Assembly (NCBI RefSeq): GCF_017368455.1
Contig: NZ_JAFNJU010000001.1
Span: forward strand, 248,001-312,000
DNA length: 64,000 nucleotides
Source of the DNA: Proteiniclasticum aestuarii
GTDB taxonomy: Bacteria; Bacillota; Clostridia; Clostridiales; Clostridiaceae
Reading direction: 5' to 3'
The notes under the pieces are model-generated. The model was not told the DNA's origin and did no database searches. It worked only from the letters and a program-made list of their open reading frames with translations. Shown piece by piece: positions 19,017 through 27,879 of this stretch. The stretch's first letter is position 1. The number at the start of each line of letters is the position of its first letter. A program made the translations under genes and the position numbers.

Positions 19017-20066
19017 TTACATCTTGTCTATTTCTTCCAGTAAAGCGTCAACAAGCTCTTCTTCTTTTACTTTCTTGATGATCAGTCCCTTTTTGAAAAT
19101 CAGTCCGACACCATTGCCTCCTGCAATTCCGATGTCAGCTTCCCTCGCTTCTCCAGGACCATTCACTACACATCCCATGACAGCAACCTTGATGTTCTTT
19201 TTGCTGTCTTTCAAGGCTTCTTCCACCTGATTGGCGATACCAATGAGATCGATCTGTGTTCTTCCGCACGTAGGACACGAAACAAATTCAATTCCTTCCT
19301 TCAGATGCCCCGTCGCTTTCAGGATTTCCCTGCCGACTTTGATTTCATCGATACTATCACCGGTAAGGGATACTCGGATCGTGTCTCCGATCCCTTCAGA
19401 AAGAAGCCCACCGATTCCGATGGAGCTCTTGATGGTCCCTCTCCAGGGTGTACCTGCTTCGGTTACACCCAGATGCAGAGGATAATCGACCGTATCTGAT
19501 AACAGTCTGTAGCTGTTCATCATGGTCATCACATCGGAAGATTTGATGGATATGATGATGTCATGGAAGTTATGACTTTCAAGCAGTTCCACATGTCTCA
19601 TGGCGCTTTCCACAAGACCTTCCGGTGTGACTCTGCCATATTTTGCAAGAATATCTTTTTCAAGAGATCCCGAATTGACCCCTATCCTGATGGGAATTCC
19701 TTTTTCCTTGCAGGCATCCGCCAGAAGCCTTACCTTATCGTTGCCTCCGATATTACCCGGATTGATTCTCAGTTTGGAGATTCCGTTCTCAATGCTTTTC
19801 AGAGCCAGACGATAGTCGAAATGGATATCCGCCACCACGGGAATGGGAATCTGCCGTGTAATCTCCTTCAATGCTTCCGCCGCTTCCATATCAGGAACAG
19901 CACATCGGATAATATCGCATCCGGCTACCATCAGAGCTCTGATCTGATGGAGTGTGGCTTCCACATCTCTCGTGTCTGTATTGGTCATGGACTGGACTGC
20001 AATCTTGCTGTCTCCACCCACATATATATCTTTGATTCTGATTTTTCTCGTTCCTCTACGCGTCAT
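19017..20066 (-). CDS. ispG: 4-hydroxy-3-methylbut-2-en-1-yl diphosphate synthase (GcpE)
   Basis: Iron-sulfur enzyme of the non-mevalonate isoprenoid pathway that reduces MEcPP to HMBPP. The TIM-barrel N-terminal part begins with VQSMTNTDTRDVEAT. The C-terminal 4Fe-4S site is seen as SCPTCGRT near 265 and GCVVNGPGEA near 300, giving three cysteines. Length 349 matches the short bacterial form. AGGAGG lies before the start, and the gene begins 3 nt after rseP ends. It sits with dxr two genes upstream, so two steps of the same pathway are co-transcribed. Confidence 0.97.
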   Translation of the reverse strand: MTRRGTRKIRIKDIYVGGDSKIAVQSMTNTDTRDVEATLHQIRALMVAGCDIIRCAVPDMEAAEALKEITRQIPIPVVADIHFDYRLALKSIENGISKLRINPGNIGGNDKVRLLADACKEKGIPIRIGVNSGSLEKDILAKYGRVTPEGLVESAMRHVELLESHNFHDIIISIKSSDVMTMMNSYRLLSDTVDYPLHLGVTEAGTPWRGTIKSSIGIGGLLSEGIGDTIRVSLTGDSIDEIKVGREILKATGHLKEGIEFVSCPTCGRTQIDLIGIANQVEEALKDSKKNIKVAVMGCVVNGPGEAREADIGIAGGNGVGLIFKKGLIIKKVKEEELVDALLEEIDKM

Positions 20067-20069
20067 GAA

Positions 20070-21074
20070 CTAAAATCCTCCTGGTAAGAAGATATCCTTG
20101 AAGGTAATCAGAAGCATGAAGCTCATGAGAACCACAAATCCGATGGTATTCCATACACCTACGAATTTATCCGGCAGTCTTCGTCTGGTGATGAATTCCA
20201 CCAGCAGGATCAGAATCCAGCCACCATCCAGTGCTGGAAATGGAATCAGATTCAGCACTGCCAGATTGATGCTCAGAAATGCCGCGAAGGATGCCAGTCC
20301 CCATAAGGAAACACTGGCCACTTCAGATGAGATTTTGAATATGGTCACAGGACCTCCGAAATCGTTCAGACTTGCGCGACCTGTAAACAGGATCTTCAGT
20401 GAAAACAGGGTCTGTGTGATCAGGGATCTTGCCTGATTGACACTTTCTCCGACAGACTCGAAAAATCCGGGCTTCTCCACTGATTCAGGGACAAATCCTA
20501 CCAATGGTCGACCTTCCGAATCCATGGGTGTTATCTTCTTGATGACGGTTCCTTCCTCTGTTTCTAGCTCCAGGGTTACTTCATTGAACCCGTTGTAGGC
20601 GATATAGGTCGAGACATCCTGAAAGGTGTAGGCTTTCTCCTCATTGACGCGCACAATCCGGTCTCCCGCAGTGATACCCGCAGCCTCAGCCGGAGAATCC
20701 GGCAGAACCTCGCCTACAACATTGCTGCTGTATCCGTTGAAGAGAACCACCACGAAAAGCACACCAAGGGCCATGATAACATTCATGATCGGCCCGGCAG
20801 CGATGATGCTGATCTTCCTCAGGGGACTTTTGGAAAAGAAGGAGCCTTCCCCTGCTTCGTCTTCGGTTTCCCCATACATTTTTACTGAACCACCTATGGG
20901 CAGGGCTTTCAGTGAGTAGAGCGTGTTTTTGCCCTGCTTCTTCCAGATTCTGGGACCCATGCCCACTGAAAACTCTTCCACAGTGACCCCGTTTGCTCTT
21001 GCCATGATAAAATGTCCGAATTCATGCCCGAGGACCAGTAGTCCAAAGGCAAATATGGATAATAATAGATACAT
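20070..21074 (-). CDS. rseP: Site-2 intramembrane metalloprotease RseP/RasP
   Basis: Membrane zinc protease that cleaves transmembrane segments of anti-sigma factors and signal-peptide remnants. LGHEFGHFIMA near residue 15-25 is the HExxH zinc site, one PDZ domain occupies about 110-180, and NLIPFPALDGG near 277 holds the third ligand region. Hydrophobic segments flank these. Length 334 is on the short side but complete, with a single PDZ as in other Gram-positives. It lies 1 nt after dxr and 3 nt before ispG. Confidence 0.95.
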   Translation of the reverse strand: MYLLLSIFAFGLLVLGHEFGHFIMARANGVTVEEFSVGMGPRIWKKQGKNTLYSLKALPIGGSVKMYGETEDEAGEGSFFSKSPLRKISIIAAGPIMNVIMALGVLFVVVLFNGYSSNVVGEVLPDSPAEAAGITAGDRIVRVNEEKAYTFQDVSTYIAYNGFNEVTLELETEEGTVIKKITPMDSEGRPLVGFVPESVEKPGFFESVGESVNQARSLITQTLFSLKILFTGRASLNDFGGPVTIFKISSEVASVSLWGLASFAAFLSINLAVLNLIPFPALDGGWILILLVEFITRRRLPDKFVGVWNTIGFVVLMSFMLLITFKDIFLPGGF

Positions 21075-21075
21075 T

Positions 21076-22233
21076 TTACACCTCTTTAAACTTTCTTCTT
21101 ACATATTCCCTGACCTCGATATCTGTTTCCAGTACCTTGTCAAGACTGATTTCCCCTAGATTCCTGTAGCGCTCCATTGCCTCTTCCACAACTTCCGCTA
21201 TTTCAAAGTAGCGGATCTTATCTTTCAGAAAAAGTTCCACCGCTTCCTCATTGGCACTGTTCATGACAGCAGTCTGAAGACCCCCTCTTCTGCCGGCGAT
21301 ATAGGCCAGCTCAAGGGCTCTGAAAGTCTCCTTGTCCGGTGACATGAAGTGAAGAGACTGAATCTCAAGCAGATTCAGCTCATCCGCTACAGCTTCATGA
21401 CGATTCGGGTAATTCAGTGCATACTGAATAGGCAGGCGCATATCCGGTGCGCCCAGCTGAGCGATCACACTGTTGTCGCAGAATTGAACCATCGAATGAA
21501 CGATGCTTTCCGGATGTACGTAGACTTCTATATTATCATAGTTCACATCAAAGAGCCATCTGGCTTCAATGACCTCCAGCCCTTTGTTCATCATGGTGGA
21601 TGAATCGATGGTGATTTTCGCGCCCATGACCCAGTTGGGATGCTTCAATGCCATTTCCTTCGTCACAGTCTGCAGAAAAGATCTGTCTTTCCCTCTGAAG
21701 GGTCCTCCAGAAGCGGTCAGAATGATTTTACTGACTTCTTCCTTGCTGCTGCCCTGCAGGCTCTGGAATATGGCGGAGTGCTCCGAATCCACAGGCAGGA
21801 TCTTCACCTGATGCTCCCTGGCCAGCTGCATCACGATTTCACCAGCAGCCACAAGTGTTTCCTTGTTGGCCAGAGCGATGTTCTTACCTGCCTTGATCGC
21901 TTCCACCGTAGGTTTCAAGCCGACCATACCTACCAGAGACGTGACCACTGTATCGACTTCAGGTAAAGTCGCAATGCGGATGAGCCCTTCTGTACCGAAG
22001 GAAAGTTCTCCTTCGAACCGAAGTGCCTGTGTGAGCTCAATGGCCTCTTTATACTTTCTTTCATCGGTGACCGCCACCGCTCTTGGATTGAATTCCATGA
22101 TGATTTCTTTCAGTTTTTCCAGATTCGAATGCACAGAAACACCTGTCAGAAGGAGTTCGTTCTCACTACGAAGAACTTCTAATGTCTGAGTTCCGATGGA
22201 GCCAGAAGCTCCGATAATCGCAATATTCTTCAA
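21076..22233 (-). CDS. dxr: 1-deoxy-D-xylulose-5-phosphate reductoisomerase
   Basis: Second step of the non-mevalonate isoprenoid pathway, NADPH-dependent. N-terminal NADPH-binding motif IIGASGSIGTQTL, central catalytic region PVDSEHSAIFQSLQG near 145-160 and SGGPFRG follow the family. I place the start at TTG 22233, which gives the typical MKNIAIIG start with AAAGGGG 8 nt upstream; an ATG at 22254 would add seven residues and has no ribosome binding site. First gene of dxr-rseP-ispG-polC. Confidence 0.96.
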   Translation of the reverse strand: MKNIAIIGASGSIGTQTLEVLRSENELLLTGVSVHSNLEKLKEIIMEFNPRAVAVTDERKYKEAIELTQALRFEGELSFGTEGLIRIATLPEVDTVVTSLVGMVGLKPTVEAIKAGKNIALANKETLVAAGEIVMQLAREHQVKILPVDSEHSAIFQSLQGSSKEEVSKIILTASGGPFRGKDRSFLQTVTKEMALKHPNWVMGAKITIDSSTMMNKGLEVIEARWLFDVNYDNIEVYVHPESIVHSMVQFCDNSVIAQLGAPDMRLPIQYALNYPNRHEAVADELNLLEIQSLHFMSPDKETFRALELAYIAGRRGGLQTAVMNSANEEAVELFLKDKIRYFEIAEVVEEAMERYRNLGEISLDKVLETDIEVREYVRRKFKEV

Positions 22234-22267
22234 TGGGTTATCCCCTTTCTTCATTGTTTACCATCCT

Positions 22268-22273
22268 ATTATA
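22268..22273 (-). promoter_or_regulatory. -10 element for the dxr operon
   Basis: A perfect TATAAT on the minus strand, 34 nt before the dxr TTG start. The -35 region is AT-rich without a clear TTGACA match. Confidence 0.5.
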
Positions 22274-22592
22274 CAAAAGAATTATTAAGAAAATCATAGA
22301 ATCATCTAACAATATTTAAAAATTAATTTCTCCGATCCTGACCAGAGCAGTTTACCGTTCATTCATATTGCATTCACCCCAGAAGCAATTCCCTGAAGAT
22401 TCAGTCCAAATCTTCAGGCATTTCTGTTCTATTTAGGCTATATCGTGCGATCCTCAGGAAGGTTCTGCAGAAGGGGTTCATGCTTTTTTCTATGGAGATT
22501 CCAGGACAGAAGCAGATCCTGCCTGACCTTTCATGCAATCAGCAGGCCACAGGAAATCCAAGCAAGACATGCAGAAGCTTTGATTAATACTC
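22274..22592. other. Non-coding gap upstream of dxr
   Basis: No convincing coding sequence on either strand. It contains one clear hairpin, CCTGAAGAT/ATCTTCAGG (22392-22418, 9-bp stem, 9-nt loop), without a good U-run on the minus strand. Composition is GC-richer than an ordinary promoter gap in its right half, so it may be the remnant of a lost gene. Confidence 0.4.
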
Positions 22593-22627
22593 AAATAAAA
22601 AGATCTGAAGCTTTACACCTCAGATCT
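22593..22627 (-). terminator. Terminator of the ribbon-helix-helix gene
   Basis: An 8-bp stem AGATCTGA/TCAGATCT with an 11-nt loop, followed on the minus strand by TTTTATTT, 32 nt after the stop codon of the small gene. Confidence 0.8.
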
Positions 22628-22658
22628 CTGAATACTTCAAGTCCATCATCTATGTCAA

Positions 22659-22796
22659 TTACTTATTTCTTTTGAGCAGTAATGTAAGAATATAGTTATT
22701 TAAAGATCTGTTTTCTTTCTCAGCTTCTTTTAATAACTCTTCTTTCAGGTCAACAGGTAATGTAAACAGGATCTTGGTTTTAGGTTCCTTCTTCAT
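22659..22796 (-). CDS. Small ribbon-helix-helix (Arc-type) DNA-binding protein
   Basis: A 45-residue protein: after MKKEPKT comes a beta-strand KILFTLP, then two helices VDLKEELLKEAEKEN and SLNNYILTLLLKRNK, the textbook Arc/MetJ ribbon-helix-helix pattern. Such proteins dimerise and insert the paired strands in the DNA major groove. AGAGGAGG lies 9-10 nt before the ATG. It is monocistronic, with its own promoter (22838-22865) overlapped by a 15-bp palindrome and its own terminator. No toxin-like partner is adjacent, so it is not obviously an antitoxin. Targets are unknown; autoregulation is inferred. Confidence 0.82.
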   Translation of the reverse strand: MKKEPKTKILFTLPVDLKEELLKEAEKENRSLNNYILTLLLKRNK

Positions 22797-22837
22797 AAAA
22801 TGTTCCCTCCTCTTGAGTTATATGATAAAACTACTGT

Positions 22838-22865
22838 TGTATATAATATATACCCGCCACTTCAA
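22838..22865 (-). promoter_or_regulatory. Promoter and palindrome upstream of the ribbon-helix-helix gene
   Basis: TTGAAG and TATACA are separated by 16 nt. The -10 lies within GTATATAATATATAC (22839-22853), a perfect 7-1-7 palindrome that could be the protein's own operator. Confidence 0.55.
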
Positions 22866-22920
22866 TAACACAATATATATTATTTAAATTTCTTATGAAC
22901 ATAATAAACTTTCTTCTATT

Positions 22921-22955
22921 AAAATGAATAAGAGCCATTCACTTGAATGACTCTT
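22921..22955 (-). terminator. cdsA operon terminator
   Basis: Stem 22930-22940 with 22945-22955, AAGAGUCAUUC/GAAUGGCUCUU in the RNA with one wobble pair and a 4-nt loop, followed by ATTCATTTT. Closes pyrH-frr-uppS-cdsA. Confidence 0.75.
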
Positions 22956-23002
22956 TGTTATCAGGTGTTCTTGTTTATTTCAGTAGTGATTCCATATTTC
23001 TA

Positions 23003-23797
23003 TCAGAAAATCACGTAAGATGTATATACGTACACGATGAGGGAAACAAACAGTATCGAATCAAATCTGTCCAATATCCCTCCGTGGCCTGGTATGATTT
23101 TCGGATAGTCCTTCTCTCCTGCATATCTCTTGATCGCCGATGCCGCCAGATCTCCAATCTGACCGAACACGGCCCCCATGAAGCCCATGAGGAGAAAATG
23201 CCAAGGTGATATACCACTGATCTCAGCAATCAGAGTACCTAGGACAAATGCGCCCACCGCTCCACCGAAAAGCCCCCCGACGGCGCCCTCCACCGTCTTC
23301 TTGGGGCTGACCCTTTCAATGAGTTTATGTCTGCCGAAGAGCCTTCCACTGTAATAGGCCAATGTATCGCATACCCAGGATATGATGAACACGGAATACA
23401 CATAATACTGACCATTCTCTTTTTCAGATAATAGAACTAGAAATCCGAAGAGCACAACCGTATATAGGACACCGGCAATGGTAATGCCGATATCCGCAAT
23501 GGAGACTTCCTCGCTGAAAACCATATACACAAAGCCGACTGCCAGAAGAATCGCCAGAATCGCACTCAGGTGATTCTGGGGCTGGTCGGTGAATAAGAGA
23601 ACCAGAAAGTATCCAAGCCATGCAGCATAGCCTAAGATTCTTACCGGTTTATGGCCCTTTTTCTCCAGCACATGAAAGTATTCGTATAATGCTCTTATAG
23701 ACAGGAACAGTACGGTGATTTTCAGGAACCATCCCCCTACCAGCAGAAGAGCCAATATAGGAATCAGTACCAATGCACCCAAATATCTGCTATTCAC
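23003..23797 (-). CDS. cdsA: Phosphatidate cytidylyltransferase (CDP-diglyceride synthase)
   Basis: Makes CDP-diacylglycerol from phosphatidate and CTP, the precursor used by PgsA at the other end of this block. A 264-residue polytopic membrane protein with about eight hydrophobic segments and the C-terminal family signature SAIKRYAGEKDYPKIIPGHG followed by GILDRFDS. The start is GTG 23797, 8 nt from GGAGG inside the uppS end; the two genes overlap by 8 nt. Last gene of the operon. Confidence 0.96.
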   Translation of the reverse strand: MNSRYLGALVLIPILALLLVGGWFLKITVLFLSIRALYEYFHVLEKKGHKPVRILGYAAWLGYFLVLLFTDQPQNHLSAILAILLAVGFVYMVFSEEVSIADIGITIAGVLYTVVLFGFLVLLSEKENGQYYVYSVFIISWVCDTLAYYSGRLFGRHKLIERVSPKKTVEGAVGGLFGGAVGAFVLGTLIAEISGISPWHFLLMGFMGAVFGQIGDLAASAIKRYAGEKDYPKIIPGHGGILDRFDSILFVSLIVYVYTSYVIF

Positions 23798-24557
23798 TCT
23801 TCACTCCTCCAAAACGTCTGTCTCGTTTCTGATAATCAGCAATGGCAACTCTAAGATCCTCTTCACTGAAATCAGGCCAGTTGATGCTGCTGAACCAGAG
23901 TTCACTGTAAGCACCCTGATAGAGCAGAAAATTAGATAGCCTCAGCTCACCGCTGGGACGGATGATCAGCTCCGGATCAGGTTGTCCTTTTGTGTATAAA
24001 TAATCCTTGAAGGATTCTTCCGTGATGTCTTCCAAGCTTATCATACCTGATGAAACCGCTTCCGCAATCTCTCTGACACCATGCACAATCTCTTCTCTTC
24101 CCCCATAGTTCAGCGCCAGATTCATCTGGACACCAGTATTGCTTCTGGTGATTTCCTTTGCATCGTTTAAAGCTTTCTGCGCTGCTTCAGGCAGTTTCGA
24201 GATATTACCTACATAGTTTACCACCACATTGTTTTCGTGAAGTTCCTTCAGCTCATTCTTCAGATATTCAACTAGAAGGGTCATGAGCGCGCTCACTTCA
24301 TCTTTGGGGCGTTTCCAGTTTTCCGTGGAAAAAGCATACAGGGTCAGATATCTGACCCCTAGCCTGTTGCATTCTTTGAGTATCTTTCGGATGGTTTCAA
24401 CGCCTGCCTTGTGTCCCATGGTTCTGGGAAGATTTTTCTTCTTTGCCCATCGACCGTTCCCATCCATGATGATTCCGATATGTTTCGGGATACGCTCCGT
24501 ATCAAGAACAGCTGTATTCTGCTGAATGGGTTTCGGTTTTTTAAAAAAATTAAACAT
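23790..24557 (-). CDS. uppS: Isoprenyl (undecaprenyl) diphosphate synthase
   Basis: cis-prenyltransferase making the C55 lipid carrier for cell-wall synthesis. HIGIIMDGNGRWAKKK near residue 27-42 includes the catalytic Asp of conserved region I, and TLYAFSTENWKRP and the C-terminal ELWFSSINWPDFSEEDL are family hallmarks. 255 residues is typical. AGGTAAGGA precedes the ATG. Same operon as frr, pyrH and cdsA. Confidence 0.96.
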   Translation of the reverse strand: MFNFFKKPKPIQQNTAVLDTERIPKHIGIIMDGNGRWAKKKNLPRTMGHKAGVETIRKILKECNRLGVRYLTLYAFSTENWKRPKDEVSALMTLLVEYLKNELKELHENNVVVNYVGNISKLPEAAQKALNDAKEITRSNTGVQMNLALNYGGREEIVHGVREIAEAVSSGMISLEDITEESFKDYLYTKGQPDPELIIRPSGELRLSNFLLYQGAYSELWFSSINWPDFSEEDLRVAIADYQKRDRRFGGVKSE

Positions 24558-24582
24558 TCCTTACCTTCTTTCGAAACGGAAA

Positions 24583-25134
24583 CTAAACAGTCATGATTTC
24601 CTTTTCTTTTGCTTGCAGAACGCTGTCCACCTTCTTGACATATTCATCCACTTTCTTCTGAACATCTTCTTCGCCCTTTTTGATCTCATCTTCGGAAATC
24701 TCTTTCTTCATGGCTTTGATCTTTTCAATGACATCTCTACGAATGGATCTTATGGCAATTTTCGCCTCTTCACCTTTCTTATGAACCACTTTCACAAGAT
24801 TCTTTCTTGTTTCTTCAGTTAGTTCTGGAATGATCAGTCTGATCACCGATCCGTCGTTGTTGGGATTAAGGTTCAGATCGGACATGTTGATCGCCTTCTC
24901 AATGGCTTTCAGTGCAGATTTTTCCCATGGTGTGATCATAAGGATCCTAGGTTCTGGTGTGGAAATGTTGCCCACCTGGCTTATCGGAACCATGCTTCCA
25001 TAGTATTCCACTTCGATACGGTCCAGCATGGAAGGGTTCGCACGCCCAGCCTTCAGTGTGGCAAGTTCGGCCTCAAGATTGTGAATTGTCTTACCCATCT
25101 TCTCTTCAAGTGTTTTCATTAAATCTTTAAACAT
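24583..25134 (-). CDS. frr: Ribosome recycling factor
   Basis: Splits post-termination ribosomes together with EF-G. The 183 residues include the hallmark LKAGRANPSMLDRIEVEYYG near 27-47 and a long alternating helical remainder forming the three-helix bundle, ending with KKVDSVLQAKEKEIMTV. Ribosome binding site GGGAGG. Gene order pyrH-frr-uppS is conserved in Bacillota. Confidence 0.97.
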   Translation of the reverse strand: MFKDLMKTLEEKMGKTIHNLEAELATLKAGRANPSMLDRIEVEYYGSMVPISQVGNISTPEPRILMITPWEKSALKAIEKAINMSDLNLNPNNDGSVIRLIIPELTEETRKNLVKVVHKKGEEAKIAIRSIRRDVIEKIKAMKKEISEDEIKKGEEDVQKKVDEYVKKVDSVLQAKEKEIMTV

Positions 25135-25167
25135 TGTCTATCCTCCCGTATTTGATTCTTACTTCAA

Positions 25168-25887
25168 TTATATATCGTTACCGTCAATAATGGTACCGTT
25201 AGATTCACCCGTAATCGCTTTTACGATATTGCCTTCTCCATCCAGCCCAAATACGATGATCGGAATATCATTGTCCTTGCATAGGGTGATTGCTGTAATA
25301 TCCATGACCTTCAGGTCCTGCTCGATGACTTGTCTGTAGGTTAGTTTGTCATACTTGATCGCTTCCGGATGAATATTAGGATCCATGTCGTAGACTCCAT
25401 CCACTTTCTTCGCAAGAAGGATGCATTCCGCATCGATTTCCGCTGCTCTCAAGGCTGCGGCAGTATCGGTTGTGAAGTAGGGATTACCTGATCCCGCTGC
25501 AAAAATGACCACTCTGCCTTTTTCAAGGTGTCTCACCGCTCTTCTTCTGATGAACGGTTCCGCAATCTCACGCATCTCGATGGCTGACTGCACTCTTGTC
25601 TCAATACCGAGGTCCTCCAGCGAATTCTGCAGCGCAAGGGCATTGATGCATGTCGCAAGCATTCCCATGTTGTCTGCAGTCACACGGTCCATACCACTGC
25701 CTTCTCTTCCTCTCCAGATGTTTCCGGCTCCAATGACAGCTCCAACTTCGACGCCCATATCAATCAGGTCTTTGATTTCTTCTGCGATTCTTTTTGCAAC
25801 ATTGAAATCAATACCATAACCAGATGTTCCAGCAAGAGATTCACCAGACAGTTTAAGCATGACTCTTTTGTATTTCGGTTCGTTCAT
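25168..25887 (-). CDS. pyrH: UMP kinase
   Basis: Phosphorylates UMP to UDP for pyrimidine nucleotide synthesis; hexameric bacterial type of the amino acid kinase fold. KLSGESLAG near residue 12, [13 protein letters not shown] near 50, and the [20 protein letters not shown] segment near 130-150 are diagnostic. 239 residues is the usual size. AGGTTAAT-type site follows CGGAGG. Promoter at 25907-25936 starts immediately beyond the tsf terminator. Confidence 0.97.
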   Translation of the reverse strand: MNEPKYKRVMLKLSGESLAGTSGYGIDFNVAKRIAEEIKDLIDMGVEVGAVIGAGNIWRGREGSGMDRVTADNMGMLATCINALALQNSLEDLGIETRVQSAIEMREIAEPFIRRRAVRHLEKGRVVIFAAGSGNPYFTTDTAAALRAAEIDAECILLAKKVDGVYDMDPNIHPEAIKYDKLTYRQVIEQDLKVMDITAITLCKDNDIPIIVFGLDGEGNIVKAITGESNGTIIDGNDI

Positions 25888-25906
25888 ATTAACCTCCGTA
25901 TGTACT

Positions 25907-25936
25907 TTTATAGTACCATTCTAGCAATTATTTCAA
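25907..25936 (-). promoter_or_regulatory. pyrH operon promoter
   Basis: TTGAAA and TATAAA are 18 nt apart. The -35 overlaps the U-run of the rpsB-tsf terminator, so the terminator and promoter share bases. Confidence 0.65.
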
Positions 25937-25965
25937 AAAAAGAGAACACAAAGGTGTTCTCTTTT
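25935..25965 (-). terminator. rpsB-tsf terminator
   Basis: A perfect 12-bp stem AAAAGAGAACAC/GTGTTCTCTTTT with a 4-nt loop and a run of seven T on the minus strand, about 30 nt after the tsf stop. Confidence 0.9.
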
Positions 25966-25993
25966 AAATTCTTTCGAATTCCAGTTTCGAATT

Positions 25994-26905
25994 TTACTTG
26001 TTTAGACCCATCTGAGCAGCAACTTCTGCAGCGAAATCCACTTCTTCTTTTTCGATTCCTTCACCCTTTTCGAATCTGGCGAACTTTACAAGTTCAATAT
26101 TTCCAAGCTTCTTGGCTTCCTGATTAACAAATGCCTGAATTGAAAGATCCGGATTCTTGACGAACATCTGGTTTACAAGGCAAACTTCCTTGAAGAACTT
26201 GTTGATTCTTCCTTCAACCATCTTTTCAACGATCTTTTCTGGCTTACCTTCGTTCAGCGCCTGAACTCTGTAGATTTCCTTTTCTCTTTCAATTGTATCT
26301 GCATCCACGGAAGTGTTATCCAGGAACTGAGGATTCAGAGCAGCAACATGCATAGCCACGTCTCTGGCAACTGTTGCAACCTCATCATTCACGTTTTCGG
26401 ACTTCACCTGTACAAGCACACCGATCTTACCACCCATATGAATATAGGAAGAAACAAGACCTTCTGGTGCTTCCATCTTTTCATATCTTCTCAGGTTCAT
26501 GTTTTCTCCAAGCTTGGCGATCAGGTTTGTTACAGCATCCTGTACGGTAGCGCCTTCGTATGGAAGTACCTTCACATCATCAATGGAAGCCACATTGTTT
26601 TCAGCAACAATTTTTGCGATTCCATTTGCAAGGCTGATGAATTCAGCATTGGATGATACGAAGTCTGTTTCGCAGTTCAGTTCGATCATGGCAGCATTCT
26701 TCATGTCTTCGGTCACGAATGTCGCGATGACACCTTCAGATGCAACTCTTCCTGATTTCTTTGCAGCGGATGCCAACCCTCTTTCTCTCAGGATGTCAAT
26801 CGCCTTCTCTATATCACCTTCAGCCTGAGTCAATGCCTTTTTACAGTCCATCATACCTGCGCCTGTCTTGTCTCTTAGTTCTTTTACAGCTTGTGCACTT
26901 ATCAC
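25994..26905 (-). CDS. tsf: Translation elongation factor Ts
   Basis: Nucleotide exchange factor for EF-Tu. The N-terminal UBA-like domain carries LRDKTGAGMMDCKKAL, followed by the core with ELNCETDFVSSN near 75-87 and the coiled-coil/C-terminal module. 303 residues is standard. The start is GTG 26905 with GGAGG 8 nt upstream. Co-transcribed with rpsB. Confidence 0.97.
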   Translation of the reverse strand: MISAQAVKELRDKTGAGMMDCKKALTQAEGDIEKAIDILRERGLASAAKKSGRVASEGVIATFVTEDMKNAAMIELNCETDFVSSNAEFISLANGIAKIVAENNVASIDDVKVLPYEGATVQDAVTNLIAKLGENMNLRRYEKMEAPEGLVSSYIHMGGKIGVLVQVKSENVNDEVATVARDVAMHVAALNPQFLDNTSVDADTIEREKEIYRVQALNEGKPEKIVEKMVEGRINKFFKEVCLVNQMFVKNPDLSIQAFVNQEAKKLGNIELVKFARFEKGEGIEKEEVDFAAEVAAQMGLNK

Positions 26906-26990
26906 AATAAATTCCTCCTAAATATTATTCATAAAGTTATCCCATTCTATAAGAAAAGGTAAATGGAAAACCACCTACCTTTCTCTCTAC

Positions 26991-27692
26991 TTACTCAGCT
27001 ATTTCTTCGCCCTGTCTTGCTTCCAGGATAGCATCTCCGAGTCTTCCTGTGATCAGCTTTACAGCTCTGATTGCATCATCATTTCCAGGAATGATGTAAT
27101 CAATTTCGTCTGGATCGCAGTTTGTATCCACGATGGCAACGATTGGAATATTCAGCGCCTTTGCTTCAGCAATTGCTATTCTTTCTTTTCTTGGATCTAC
27201 TATGAATACCGCACCGATGTTGTTCACATCAAGGTTCTGGATTCCGCCAAGATTCTTTTCAAGCTTCTCAAGTTCATGCATCAGGGAAGCTACTTCCTTC
27301 TTAGGTAGAACATCAAATGTTCCATCTTCCTGCATGGTACGGATTTCTTCCATTCTGCCGATTCTCTTCTTGATTGTACCGAAGTTTGTAAGCATTCCGC
27401 CTAACCATCTGTTGTTGACAAAGTGCATGTTTGCTCTTGTTGCTTCCTCTTGGATTGCTTCCTGAGCCTGCTTCTTTGTTCCGACGAATAGTACGTCCTT
27501 ACCTTCAGCTGATACCTGTCTGATGAAGTCATATGCCACATCAACAAGCTTCACAGTCTTCTGCAGATCTATGATATAGATTCCGTTTCTCTCTGTGAAA
27601 ATGTATGGAGCCATCTTAGGGTTCCATCTTCTGGTCTGATGACCAAAGTGAACACCAGCTTCTAGAAGCTGTTTCATTGAAATTACTGCCAT
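26991..27692 (-). CDS. rpsB: 30S ribosomal protein S2
   Basis: Late-assembling small-subunit protein. [22 protein letters not shown] near the N-terminus and [20 protein letters not shown] near 180-200 are family signatures; 233 residues. A strong AGGAGGT site precedes the ATG. The 100-nt leader contains extended complementary segments and follows directly on the codY terminator. Confidence 0.98.
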   Translation of the reverse strand: MAVISMKQLLEAGVHFGHQTRRWNPKMAPYIFTERNGIYIIDLQKTVKLVDVAYDFIRQVSAEGKDVLFVGTKKQAQEAIQEEATRANMHFVNNRWLGGMLTNFGTIKKRIGRMEEIRTMQEDGTFDVLPKKEVASLMHELEKLEKNLGGIQNLDVNNIGAVFIVDPRKERIAIAEAKALNIPIVAIVDTNCDPDEIDYIIPGNDDAIRAVKLITGRLGDAILEARQGEEIAE

Positions 27693-27792
27693 TTTTTTAC
27701 CTCCTGGTTTTTAACCTTCCACCCATGTCAGCTCTCAGCGAAACCATTCAAGGCAACCTCACTGAAATCAATGGATGTGATTATTTTTATCC
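27693..27792 (-). promoter_or_regulatory. Candidate structured leader of rpsB
   Basis: In the RNA, CAUCCA (27772-27777) can pair with UGGGUG (27720-27725) and, inside, UUUCAGUG can pair with CGCUGAGA, giving a long imperfect arm. Alternatively CCAUU pairs with AAUGG (27744-27748), which excludes the outer stem. Ribosomal protein leaders of this kind are known upstream of rpsB in several groups; class membership was not tested. Confidence 0.45.
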
Positions 27793-27798
27793 TAAAGT

Positions 27799-27827
27799 AG
27801 TATATCACAGTTACCTGAACATAGCAA
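27799..27827 (-). promoter_or_regulatory. rpsB promoter
   Basis: TTGCTA and TATACT with a 17-nt spacer; the -35 abuts the codY terminator hairpin. Confidence 0.75.
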
Positions 27828-27855
27828 CAAAAACCAGTTGTAAAACTGGTTTTTG
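27828..27855 (-). terminator. codY terminator
   Basis: A 12-bp stem CAAAAACCAGTT/AACTGGTTTTTG with a GTAA-type loop, 24 nt after the codY stop; the 3' arm ends in a U-run. Confidence 0.85.
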
Positions 27856-27879
27856 CAGAATCTGAATTTTATTCCTTCT

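Noticed and set aside
22392..22418. Hairpin as a plus-strand terminator
   Set aside because: No plus-strand gene or promoter precedes it; kept only as an unexplained structure.
22445..22675. Plus-strand 76-codon frame upstream of dxr
   Set aside because: Low-complexity Arg/Ser-rich translation, no ribosome binding site, and it is antisense to the ribbon-helix-helix gene end and terminator.
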